The position numbers were made by a program, and so were the translations under genes. From NCBI GenBank assembly GCA_964403505.1, contig CAYOFP010000003.1, forward strand, positions 1 to 64,000: DNA of 64,000 nt. Reading direction: 5' to 3'. This document shows, piece after piece, positions 47,264-55,614 of this stretch. Source of the DNA: CAKSEI01 sp964403505. GTDB lineage: Bacteria; Bacillota; Clostridia; Oscillospirales; CAG-272. The notes beneath the pieces were generated by a model. It saw nothing but the letters and a program-made list of their open reading frames with translations, was not told the DNA's origin and ran no database searches. The stretch's first letter is position 1. Each line of letters opens with the position of its first letter.

Positions 47264-50029
47264 ATGGGACTGATTAATGCATTGTTCGGAACGTATTCCG
47301 ATAGACAGATAAAAAAGCTGACACCGATCGTCGATAAGATCGAGTCGCTTGCTGAAAAATATTCCGCAATGAGCGATGAGGAGCTTCGCTCTCAGACGGA
47401 GATCCTGCGTGAGCGCCTGTTAGGCGGCGAGGATATGGACGCTGTATTGCCCGACGCTTTTGCCGTCGTCCGCGAGGCGGATGCACGTGTGCTCGGAAAG
47501 CGCCCGTTCAGGGTACAGCTGATGGGCGGTATCGTCCTGCACCAGGGGCGGATCGCCGAGATGAAGACGGGTGAGGGTAAGACACTCGTCGCCACGCTTC
47601 CTGCCTATCTTAACGCTCTTGCAGGTAACGGTGTGCATATCGTTACGGTAAACGAATACCTCGCAAGGGTAGGCAGTGAGGAGATGGGAAGAGTATATAA
47701 CTTCCTCGGTCTCTCCTGCGGTCTTATCTGCCACGGGCAGACCCCCGAGCAAAAGAAAGCGGCATATAATGCGGATATCACATACGGCACGAATAATGAA
47801 TTCGGCTTTGATTATCTGCGTGATAATATGGTGATTTATAAGGAAAATATGGTACAGAGAGGACATGCCTTTGCGATCGTGGATGAGGTCGACTCGATCC
47901 TCGTCGATGAGGCGCGTACTCCGCTTATCATTTCGGGTGAGGGTGAAAACTCCACGGCGGAATATGACCGTGCGGCCCGCTTTGTCTCTGGCTTGCGTGA
48001 ATTCAGGATAAAAGAATTAGATGAAAAGGAATATACCGAGGATGTACGTGATACGGGAGACGCCGACTATATCGTCGATGAAAAAGCACGCACGGCAGTT
48101 CTCACCGCAAACGGCGTCGCAAAGGCGGAGTCCTATTATAACGTCGAGAATTTCACCGCACCCGAGAATTCGACTCTGTATCACCATGTAACACAGGCGA
48201 TCAGGGCACGGGGCGTTATGAAGCGTGATGTCGACTATGTGATAAAGGACGGACAGATCCTCATCGTCGATAGCTTTACGGGGCGTATCATGCCCGGCAG
48301 AAGATATAATGAGGGTCTTCATCAAGCCATCGAGGCAAAGGAAGGCGTCAAGGTGCAAAAAGAGTCAAAGACGCTTGCGTCCATTACATTCCAGAATTTT
48401 TTCCGTTTGTACGGCAAGCTCTCGGGCATGACGGGTACAGCGCTCACAGAAGAAAACGAATTCCGTGAGATCTATAATCTCGATGTTGTCGAAATACCCA
48501 CGAATATGCCCATGATAAGGAAGGATCATCACGATATCGTATATAAGACGGTAGAGGCGAAGTACGATGCGATCGTCGAGCAGGTAAAGGCTTGTAAGGA
48601 AAAGGGTCAGCCGGTGCTCGTCGGTACAGTCTCCGTCGAAAAATCCGAGGAGCTCTCAAAGAAGCTGTCACGAAACGGCATCAAGCATACGGTGCTCAAT
48701 GCGAAATATCACGATAAAGAGGCGGAGATCGTCGCCATGGCCGGTAAGGCAGGTACTGTCACTATCGCCACAAACATGGCAGGACGAGGAACCGATATCA
48801 TGCTGGGCGGCAACCCCGAGTTTATGGCAAAGCAGGAGATGCGCCGTCTTGATTACGATGAGGATCTGATCGGTGCGGCGGTAAGCACAGCCGATACAGA
48901 CGATGAGGACATCCTCGCCGCAAGAAAAGTATATAAAGACCTTTATGAAAAATATAAGATCGAGATAGAGCCTGAGTATCAGCAGGTAAAGGAGGCGGGC
49001 GGTCTCTATATTATAGGTACCGAGCGTCATGAGTCACGCCGTATCGACAACCAGCTGCGCGGACGTTCGGGCAGACAGGGCGACCCCGGAGAGTCGAGAT
49101 TTTACCTGTCGCTGCAGGATGATCTCATGCGCCTGTTCGGCAGTGAGAGGGTGCTCGCTATGGTCGAGCGTATGGGACTTCCCGACAATCAGCCGATCGA
49201 TGCGAAGATGCTCTCGAATTCCATTGAGGGCGCACAAAAGCGCCTCGAGGATCAGAACTTCGCACGCAGAAAGCATGTCCTCGAATACGACGACGTCATG
49301 AATCAGCAGAGAAAGATCATATACGATCAGCGCCGTGAGGTGCTTGACGGTGCAGATATCCACGAAAAGATCATCGGCATGATGTACGATACGATCGATT
49401 CGTCTGTTGCGCAGTTTACCGCATCGGAGATAAAAGAGGAGTGGAATTTTGATGGACTAAAACAGGATCTGCTCCCCTTATGCACCGAAGATGATTTTAT
49501 ATATGACCGTGATGCGCTCGAGCGCCTTCAGGCGGAAGATATCAAGGAGCTTTTGCACGCACGCTCGGACGAGCTGTACGCACAAAAGGAAAAGATGTTC
49601 AGCGAGGCGGAAATTGATATGCGTGAGGTCGAGCGGGTAGTGCTGCTCAGATCTGTCGACACCCATTGGATGCAGCATATCGATGATATGGACTCACTCA
49701 AGAGCGGAATCGGTCTGAATGCATACGCACAGAGAAACCCGATAAGCGAATACCGTATTACCGGCGGAGATATGTTTGAGGCTATGGTAGACGATATCCG
49801 TGACGTGACCGTGCGCACATTATGGAGTGTTATTCCTCAGAAGAATGTCATAAAGCGGAAAGAGGTCGCAAAGGTCACGGGAGAGGGCTTTGAGGACGGA
49901 AAGGGAGAACGCAAAAAGCCGGTCACCGTAAAGGCTGCGGCAAAGATCGGCAGAAACGATCCCTGCCCCTGCGGAAGCGGAAAGAAATATAAGAAATGCT
50001 GCGGATTCAATGAGGGAGAAGCGGATTAA
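47264..50029 (+). CDS. secA: Preprotein translocase ATPase SecA
   Basis: 921 aa. Motor of the general secretion pathway. Walker A is EMKTGEGKTLVATLP, Walker B IVDEVDSILVDEARTPLII; the preprotein-crosslinking region, helical scaffold (NQLRGRSGRQGDPGESRF) and HWD/HSD regions follow in order. The C-terminal SEC-C zinc motif is NDPCPCGSGKKYKKCCG. GGAGAAG lies 6 bases upstream of ATG 47264; TATAAT at 47219-47224 is the probable -10 box but its -35 is poor. Two small membrane-protein genes follow without spacing. Confidence 0.98.
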   Translation: MGLINALFGTYSDRQIKKLTPIVDKIESLAEKYSAMSDEELRSQTEILRERLLGGEDMDAVLPDAFAVVREADARVLGKRPFRVQLMGGIVLHQGRIAEMKTGEGKTLVATLPAYLNALAGNGVHIVTVNEYLARVGSEEMGRVYNFLGLSCGLICHGQTPEQKKAAYNADITYGTNNEFGFDYLRDNMVIYKENMVQRGHAFAIVDEVDSILVDEARTPLIISGEGENSTAEYDRAARFVSGLREFRIKELDEKEYTEDVRDTGDADYIVDEKARTAVLTANGVAKAESYYNVENFTAPENSTLYHHVTQAIRARGVMKRDVDYVIKDGQILIVDSFTGRIMPGRRYNEGLHQAIEAKEGVKVQKESKTLASITFQNFFRLYGKLSGMTGTALTEENEFREIYNLDVVEIPTNMPMIRKDHHDIVYKTVEAKYDAIVEQVKACKEKGQPVLVGTVSVEKSEELSKKLSRNGIKHTVLNAKYHDKEAEIVAMAGKAGTVTIATNMAGRGTDIMLGGNPEFMAKQEMRRLDYDEDLIGAAVSTADTDDEDILAARKVYKDLYEKYKIEIEPEYQQVKEAGGLYIIGTERHESRRIDNQLRGRSGRQGDPGESRFYLSLQDDLMRLFGSERVLAMVERMGLPDNQPIDAKMLSNSIEGAQKRLEDQNFARRKHVLEYDDVMNQQRKIIYDQRREVLDGADIHEKIIGMMYDTIDSSVAQFTASEIKEEWNFDGLKQDLLPLCTEDDFIYDRDALERLQAEDIKELLHARSDELYAQKEKMFSEAEIDMREVERVVLLRSVDTHWMQHIDDMDSLKSGIGLNAYAQRNPISEYRITGGDMFEAMVDDIRDVTVRTLWSVIPQKNVIKRKEVAKVTGEGFEDGKGERKKPVTVKAAAKIGRNDPCPCGSGKKYKKCCGFNEGEAD

Positions 50030-50659
50030 ATGGGCTTCGGACTGCTCGTTATCGGGTATTTTCTGCTGATCAACGTGCCATTTCACGGCGTTGATCTGCC
50101 GCCCGATTTTTTGGGATACATACTGATATTTGCAGCACTTACAAAGCTCGGCAAGTATGAAAAAAAGCTTGATACAGCGAAATATATCACACTGCCGCTG
50201 ATGCTGTTCTCGGGCGGGAAGCTCTTTCTGTCTCTGCTTGCGGCACTCGGCTATGGGACATATGACATGATACTTTCGGTGATAGGTTATATCCTTGCAG
50301 TGATTTTGCTTGTTTTTTACTTCTTTTTGCTGCTCGGTATACGGACTTTGGCAAAACGGGTAAAACTCGAAAAAAACGCACGGAAATCGACGAGAAATCT
50401 CGTCATAATCGTCATTTTTTACGTCTTTACTGTATATGTCAATTTGTGTATGCACGGTGTTCTGCCCGAGATATCGGGTGTCAGGCCCGGGGCGATGCTG
50501 GCGATTCAACAGCTTTTCGGATATCTGATCCGCTTTTTGAATCTGATTCAGTTCATGTCCTGCTATATGTGGATATGTCTCGAGGGTGATGAGGACATGG
50601 AGCGCAAAAATGCGTTGGTCTCGGCGATAGATAAACTGTTAAAAAGAGAGGGTAAATAA
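50030..50659 (+). CDS. Membrane protein of unknown function, paralogue of the next gene
   Basis: 209 aa, starting right after the secA stop with GGGAGAAG upstream. About five hydrophobic segments. Its N-terminus (GFGLLVIGYFLLINVPFHGVD, LPPDFLGYILIFAALTKLG) aligns with that of the downstream protein, showing a GxGxxIIGxxFxxxxPxxxxxDxLPDxxGYxLIxxxLxKL pattern. No family of known function recognised. Zero-gap packing behind secA suggests translational coupling but does not show a secretion role. Confidence 0.75.
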   Translation: MGFGLLVIGYFLLINVPFHGVDLPPDFLGYILIFAALTKLGKYEKKLDTAKYITLPLMLFSGGKLFLSLLAALGYGTYDMILSVIGYILAVILLVFYFFLLLGIRTLAKRVKLEKNARKSTRNLVIIVIFYVFTVYVNLCMHGVLPEISGVRPGAMLAIQQLFGYLIRFLNLIQFMSCYMWICLEGDEDMERKNALVSAIDKLLKREGK

Positions 50660-51997
50660 ATGGGAATAGGAAATATCATTATCGGTATGTTCTTTCTTTT
50701 CAATCCCGTTTTCAGCATTATTGATTTTCTTCCCGACTGTATCGGTTATTATTTGATCGCACGGGGACTGTCTAAGCTTGCCGACCTGAATATTCAGCTG
50801 AATGAAGCTCGGACGGGGTTTCTCGACCTATTGTATATCAGTATTGCAAAGATCGTATGTATATTCTTTCTGCCCTCTGTTGACAGTACGTTCCGGCTCG
50901 TATTCACATTCTCCTTTCTTGTGCTCGAGCTGATTTTCTACTTCAAGGCATTTCCGCAGTTTTTCGAGGGAATGTTCGGCGTGTCTACAAGATACGGTGA
51001 AGTAACAGTCGCAAAAGCATCAGAGACGGTTACGATGACGTGGGTATTTCTGATCGCAAAGTCTGCGCTTACCCTCTTACCCGAGCTGATGTGCCTTTTT
51101 GAATACACCGAGAGCGGAGAGATCGAGGCATATACGCTCCTTACTCCTGCGAATTACCGTGTGATGCTGTATATACTTAACGTGCTCGTAATCAGCGTGC
51201 TCGGCGTCATATGGTTTGTTATGATAAGAAAATACCTGACGTTTTATAAAAACAAGGCGTTTGTCGATGCGGCGCAGGCGGCATACGACAGGGAAATAAC
51301 GCAGAATAATGACCTCATCACATACCGTACGCTGAAGACACTCTGCGCATTTTTCAGCGTAGGTGCGGTCTTTGCTATCGGAATATATATAAATAATATC
51401 AATTTCATACCCGATGCTGTTTTTGCACTTCTCGCTCTGATCGGACTTTTGTCTGCAAAACGCCTGACATTTGTTAAAAAGACCGTGACACTTTGCGGTA
51501 TATTCGGGGTCCTGGCTCTTGCGCAGATCGTGTTTGCGGCGGTCTTTTTCTCGATGTACAATACTGCGGATTCCACGACGGGCTTTGCCGGCCTTATGAT
51601 GATCGTGGTCGAGCGGGATATGAAGGCAAAGGCGCTTTTCTCGGCCGGTGCGATTCTTGCGGTCGCAGAGGCGGTATTTCTGTGTCTTTTCACTTTTGCG
51701 TATTCACGTATTTTCCTTTCCCTTACAGAGCGGTACGCCCTGCGTGACACACACGAAAGCAAGCAATTAGAGGGACAGAACGAGGAGATGATAAAGGAGC
51801 TGAAAAAGTCCTTTTTCTTCCCGAAGGCAGTATCCGTTCTGTTGATTCTCAGCACAGCGGCACAGCAGGCGCTGTATTTCACGATGCCTGTTTTGTGGAT
51901 GCCGACATTCTTTATCTCGACAGCTTATGTTATCTTGACCCAGCGTGCGGTATCTGCGTTCAAGACAAATATAGAGAATAAATATATGTATGAGTGA
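50660..51997 (+). CDS. Larger membrane protein of unknown function, paralogue of preceding gene
   Basis: 445 aa with about ten hydrophobic segments. N-terminal IGNIIIGMFFLFNPVFSIID and FLPDCIGYYLIARGLSKLAD match the preceding protein, so one is an extended copy of the other. The C-terminal half looks like a second, divergent copy or a separate helical bundle. No transport motif recognised. It begins directly at the preceding stop codon (TAAATG), so secA and the two membrane genes form a single unit ending at the 52031-52066 terminator. Confidence 0.75.
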   Translation: MGIGNIIIGMFFLFNPVFSIIDFLPDCIGYYLIARGLSKLADLNIQLNEARTGFLDLLYISIAKIVCIFFLPSVDSTFRLVFTFSFLVLELIFYFKAFPQFFEGMFGVSTRYGEVTVAKASETVTMTWVFLIAKSALTLLPELMCLFEYTESGEIEAYTLLTPANYRVMLYILNVLVISVLGVIWFVMIRKYLTFYKNKAFVDAAQAAYDREITQNNDLITYRTLKTLCAFFSVGAVFAIGIYINNINFIPDAVFALLALIGLLSAKRLTFVKKTVTLCGIFGVLALAQIVFAAVFFSMYNTADSTTGFAGLMMIVVERDMKAKALFSAGAILAVAEAVFLCLFTFAYSRIFLSLTERYALRDTHESKQLEGQNEEMIKELKKSFFFPKAVSVLLILSTAAQQALYFTMPVLWMPTFFISTAYVILTQRAVSAFKTNIENKYMYE

Positions 51998-52030
51998 TAA
52001 AATAGTTATTGATATTATCTGTTTTAACGG

Positions 52031-52066
52031 CGGCAGGGAAAAACATTCTCCTTGCCGTCATTTTTT
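52031..52066 (+). terminator. Intrinsic terminator of the secA operon
   Basis: CGGCAGGGA / TCTCCTTGCCG stem (one G-T pair, 7-nt loop region) followed by TCATTTTTT, about 30 bases after the last stop. Confidence 0.8.
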
Positions 52067-52110
52067 ATATGGCTATAATTTTCTAATAAAAAAATATTTT
52101 TTTTAAAAAA

Positions 52111-52137
52111 CCACCCAACAAAACTCCTTGTTTAAAC
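52111..52137 (+). promoter_or_regulatory. Candidate ECF-type autoregulatory promoter
   Basis: After an A-rich run comes CCACCCAAC (52111-52119), then an 11-nt spacer (including AAACTCC) and GTTTAAAC (52130-52137), 30 bases before the sigma-factor ATG. It is not a SigA promoter. The AACC/CCCAAC-type element before ECF sigma genes is a familiar arrangement; assignment here is by resemblance only. Confidence 0.35.
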
Positions 52138-52166
52138 ACATTATAAGCGAAAGGCAGGTGAAAACG

Positions 52167-53720
52167 ATGGAGCACAATATAATTGAAGGCTATATCGAAA
52201 AAGTTTACGGATATGCGATCAACCACACATACTCTCGTGAAGAAGCAGATGAGCTTGCACAAGAGATATTGTTTACTGCAGTTCGTGAACTTCACAAACT
52301 CAGAGATGATGACAAATTTGAGCCGTGGCTTTGGGGTATAGCAAACAATGTGAAAAAAAGTTTTAGGCGTAATCTTGGGAAACAGCGCGCGATGTATTCC
52401 TATGACACACTTGAAAATATGTCTTATGAGGATGAGTATTTCGATACTCAAGACGAAATATACGATTCTCTGCGGACAAAAATTGCAATGCTCTCTTCAA
52501 TATACCGTGATATCATCGTTCTTTACTACTATGACGGCCTTACAACTAAAATTATCTCTGAAGAACTGAAAATTCCGGAAGGCACTGTCAGATGGCGGCT
52601 TACCGAAGCTCGGAGAAAACTAAAAAAGGAGTATACTGAAATGAAAGAAACCGCTTTAAGACCTGTGAAAATGAAACTAAGCATATATGGGAACGGAAAT
52701 TATAATGGCAAAACTATTCCTTTTCCCACTGTATATATTGATGATGCTCTCTCTCAAAATATATTGTATTATTGCGATGAACAGGCAAACAGCGTTGAAG
52801 AATTGGCTAAAAAGTGCGGCGTACCTGCATACTATATCGAGGAGCGGATTGAAAATCTATTAAAAAGAGAAGCGATAATCGAGGTATCTAAGGGCAAATA
52901 TCAAACTGATTTTATTATTTGGTCGGACAAATACGGTATTTACTGCGAAGAAAATGCCGAAAAATCACTGATGCCTATTATGGATAAGCTGTTGAAAGCT
53001 CTTGATCGTATAGCTGAAGAAGCAGCGAAGATCGATTTCTATAAGGCTGAAAAAAGTGAAGATGACTTATTTTATCTTTACGGAGTTATGGCTTTTTCCT
53101 ATGCAAGTGAGCATTACTGTAAATTACCATATCCTTGGTTTAAGAAAAAATACGACGGTAATAAGTGGTGTTACCTCGGAGATATGGAAACCGGCAAGCA
53201 TCGCAGAACAGGAATCGGCACGCAACACAGTGCTAATTTAGGTAGCCGTGGCGGTTGCAGCCACACCACATATAATGCCATTAGCGGTATTACATTTAGG
53301 CAAATGATGTACGATAATTACATTAATGTCTGCGAAGATATTTTGTGCGACGGTTCAACGGAGGATATCGATTCTGTCGCAAACGCAATTCAAGACGGAT
53401 ACATTGTGAAAAAGCAAGATGGCAGCTTATTTATCACGGTTCCATTTTTTACGAAAAAGCAAAAAGCAGAATTTGATGCCATAGCAGACAAATATCTTGC
53501 GCCTCTTATGCCAGAGTATTCTGAAATAATCAACAAGTTTGTCACAGGATACAAGAAACTATTCCCAAAACATTTAAATGATGATGCGGATCGTATGTGT
53601 CAAAGTATGTTTATGGGTTTTTATTCGGTAATCATCGAATATGCGCAAAGAACAGAAGCAATCAAGATGCCGTCACCGAATTGTTATTGTGATGTTTTAA
53701 TTCAATTTAGGAAATCTTGA
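52167..53720 (+). CDS. ECF-like sigma-70 factor fused to a large uncharacterised C-terminal domain
   Basis: 517 aa from ATG 52167 (GGCAGGTG upstream). Residues 1-160 are an ECF-type sigma factor: region 2 (YIEKVYGYAINHTYSREEAD, KFEPWLWGIANNVKKSFRRN) and region 4 (SSIYRDIIVLYYYDGLTTKI, IPEGTVRWRLTEARRKLK). The remaining 350 residues include a winged-helix-like part (about 205-265, SVEELAKKCGVPAYYIEERI) and a long unknown domain rich in aromatic residues with a Gly/His/Ser stretch (GTQHSANLGSRGGCSHTTYN). No anti-sigma gene is next to it. Codon use is clearly AT-richer (GAA, AAA, ATT) than secA or clpX on either side, suggesting acquisition. Confidence 0.82.
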   Translation: MEHNIIEGYIEKVYGYAINHTYSREEADELAQEILFTAVRELHKLRDDDKFEPWLWGIANNVKKSFRRNLGKQRAMYSYDTLENMSYEDEYFDTQDEIYDSLRTKIAMLSSIYRDIIVLYYYDGLTTKIISEELKIPEGTVRWRLTEARRKLKKEYTEMKETALRPVKMKLSIYGNGNYNGKTIPFPTVYIDDALSQNILYYCDEQANSVEELAKKCGVPAYYIEERIENLLKREAIIEVSKGKYQTDFIIWSDKYGIYCEENAEKSLMPIMDKLLKALDRIAEEAAKIDFYKAEKSEDDLFYLYGVMAFSYASEHYCKLPYPWFKKKYDGNKWCYLGDMETGKHRRTGIGTQHSANLGSRGGCSHTTYNAISGITFRQMMYDNYINVCEDILCDGSTEDIDSVANAIQDGYIVKKQDGSLFITVPFFTKKQKAEFDAIADKYLAPLMPEYSEIINKFVTGYKKLFPKHLNDDADRMCQSMFMGFYSVIIEYAQRTEAIKMPSPNCYCDVLIQFRKS

Positions 53721-53728
53721 GTTTTCAT

Positions 53729-53776
53729 AAACGCAAAATGTCGGCACAGCTTTTGCTGTGCCGACATTTTGCGTTT
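53729..53776. terminator. Bidirectional terminator between sigma-fusion gene and clpX
   Basis: A perfect 22-bp stem (53729-53750 with 53755-53776) and a TTTT loop, containing CGCAAAATGTCGGCACAGC. The right arm includes the clpX stop codon. Confidence 0.88.
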
Positions 53777-55022
53777 AGTTATATTTTGCTTTTGCTTTCT
53801 TCTCGACCGCATCTGCGGTGACTGTTACTTTCTTTATTGTGGAGTCGGACGGGACTTCATACATGATATCCTGCATGACCTCTTCCATGATCGCACGCAG
53901 ACCCCGGGCGCCCGTGCCCCGTGCGATTGCGAGGTCGGCTATCTTGCAGAGCGCCGCCTCGTCAAAGACAAGCTCGACGTCGTCCATGGACATCAGCGCC
54001 GTGAACTGCTTCATGATCGAGTTTTTCGGCTCTTTTAAGATACGCACCAGCGCATCCCGGTCAAGCCCCTCGAGTGCGACGATCACAGGCAGACGGCCGA
54101 CCAGCTCGGGAATCAGACCGAATTTGACGATATCGTGTGCGGTTACATCCGAGTAGATGTTTTGCGCACGCTTTTCTTCTTTGGTTTTTATTTCGCTCTC
54201 AAAGCCGATTGCCTGATTGCCTTTTCTTTTTTCGATGATACTGTCGAGAGAATCAAAAGCGCCGCCGCAGATAAACAGGATATTCTCGGTGTTTATCTGA
54301 ATGAACTCCTGATTCGGATGCTTTCTGCCGCCCTGCGGCGGAACGTTGGAGACAGTGCCCTCGAGTATCTTGAGCAGAGCCTGCTGTACGCCCTCGCCCG
54401 AGACATCGCGTGTGATGGAGCGATTCTCGCTTCGGCGAGAGATCTTGTCGATCTCGTCGACATAAATGATACCCTTTTCGGCTTTTTCTACGTCATAATC
54501 CGCCGCCTGTATCAGACGGAGCAGGATGTTTTCGACGTCCTCTCCGACATAACCTGCCTCGGTGAGCGTCGTCGCATCTGCGATCGCAAAGGGAACTTTC
54601 AAGGTTTTTGCTAAAGTCTGTGCGAGGTATGTTTTTCCCACACCTGTCGGACCGAGCAGGAGTACGTTGCTTTTCTGTATATCCACCTCGCTTGAGTTAT
54701 CCTTTTTGGAAAGAACACGCTTGTAATGGTTATATACTGCGACCGACAGCGCTTTTTTTGCCCCGTCCTGACCGATCACATATTCATCGAGAGTGTTTTT
54801 TATTTCCTGCGGTTTCGGCAGGGTCTCGAGTGTGAGTCCGGTCGAGGGTTCGCTGTCATGCGAAATGTGCGTTTCGTCATAAATGAGCTGAGTGCACATA
54901 TCGACGCAGTTGTCGCAGATAAATGCTCCGGTGGGTGATGGGATAAGGAATAAGACCCTATCTTCTGTTCTTCCACAAAAAGAACAACGAGGTGCGTCGT
55001 TGTTCTTATTGTTGTTTGCCAT
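53775..55022 (-). CDS. clpX: ATP-dependent Clp protease ATP-binding subunit ClpX
   Basis: 415 aa from ATG 55022. Unfoldase partner of ClpP. The N-terminal zinc-binding domain has CSFCGRTEDR ... CDNCVDMC; the AAA+ domain has Walker A GPTGVGKTYLAQ, Walker B IIYVDEIDKI and pore loop GYVGEDVE, and the ClpP-docking IGF loop appears as NQAIGFESEI. ATG 55022 is preceded by AAGAGAG and lies one base after the clpP stop. tig-clpP-clpX is the conserved order. Substrate choice will also depend on adaptors such as SspB-like proteins, none of which is here. Confidence 0.97.
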   Translation of the reverse strand: MANNNKNNDAPRCSFCGRTEDRVLFLIPSPTGAFICDNCVDMCTQLIYDETHISHDSEPSTGLTLETLPKPQEIKNTLDEYVIGQDGAKKALSVAVYNHYKRVLSKKDNSSEVDIQKSNVLLLGPTGVGKTYLAQTLAKTLKVPFAIADATTLTEAGYVGEDVENILLRLIQAADYDVEKAEKGIIYVDEIDKISRRSENRSITRDVSGEGVQQALLKILEGTVSNVPPQGGRKHPNQEFIQINTENILFICGGAFDSLDSIIEKRKGNQAIGFESEIKTKEEKRAQNIYSDVTAHDIVKFGLIPELVGRLPVIVALEGLDRDALVRILKEPKNSIMKQFTALMSMDDVELVFDEAALCKIADLAIARGTGARGLRAIMEEVMQDIMYEVPSDSTIKKVTVTADAVEKKAKAKYN

Positions 55023-55023
55023 G

Positions 55024-55611
55024 TTATGCTCTCTTTTCAATTACTTTGTCGATGATACCGTAGTCAAGGGCCTCACCGGCCGTCATGTAGTGATCACGCT
55101 CGGTGTCGATCCTTACCTGCTCGATCGGCTTTCCGGTATTCGCTGCCATGATGCCGTTGAGCTTTTCTTTCATCTTGACAATGTTGTCTGCGATGATCTT
55201 GACATCCGATGCCTGACCGCGGTAACCGCCCATAGACGGCTGGTGTATCATTATCTCGCTGTTGGGCAGGGCAATTCGCTTGCCCTTTGTGCCTGACGAG
55301 AGAAGGAAAGCGCCCATGCTCGCCGCCATACCGACGCATATCGTCGACACATCGCATTTTATAAAGTTCATGGTGTCATAAATTGCGAGGCCTGCCGTTA
55401 CCGAACCGCCCGGCGAATTTATGTAGAGTGAAATATCTTTATCAGGGTCTTGTGCCTCTAAGAACAGCATCTGCGCGACGACGAGCGATGCTGTCACATC
55501 GTTTACCTCATCCGAGAGGAAGATGATCCTGTCGTTTAATAAACGGGAGTATATATCGTACGCTCGCTCACCGTGATTTGTCTGTTCAATGACTGTCGGT
55601 ACAAGTGCCAT
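55024..55611 (-). CDS. clpP: ATP-dependent Clp protease proteolytic subunit
   Basis: 195 aa. Serine peptidase forming the double-heptamer chamber. The catalytic Ser is in CVGMAASMGAFLLSSG, the His in IMIHQPSMGGYRGQASD and the Asp in TERDHYM-region ERDHYMTAGEALDYGIID. Length is normal. It lies between tig and clpX with gaps of 3 and 1 bases, so all three are made together. Confidence 0.98.
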   Translation of the reverse strand: MALVPTVIEQTNHGERAYDIYSRLLNDRIIFLSDEVNDVTASLVVAQMLFLEAQDPDKDISLYINSPGGSVTAGLAIYDTMNFIKCDVSTICVGMAASMGAFLLSSGTKGKRIALPNSEIMIHQPSMGGYRGQASDVKIIADNIVKMKEKLNGIMAANTGKPIEQVRIDTERDHYMTAGEALDYGIIDKVIEKRA

Positions 55612-55614
55612 AGA

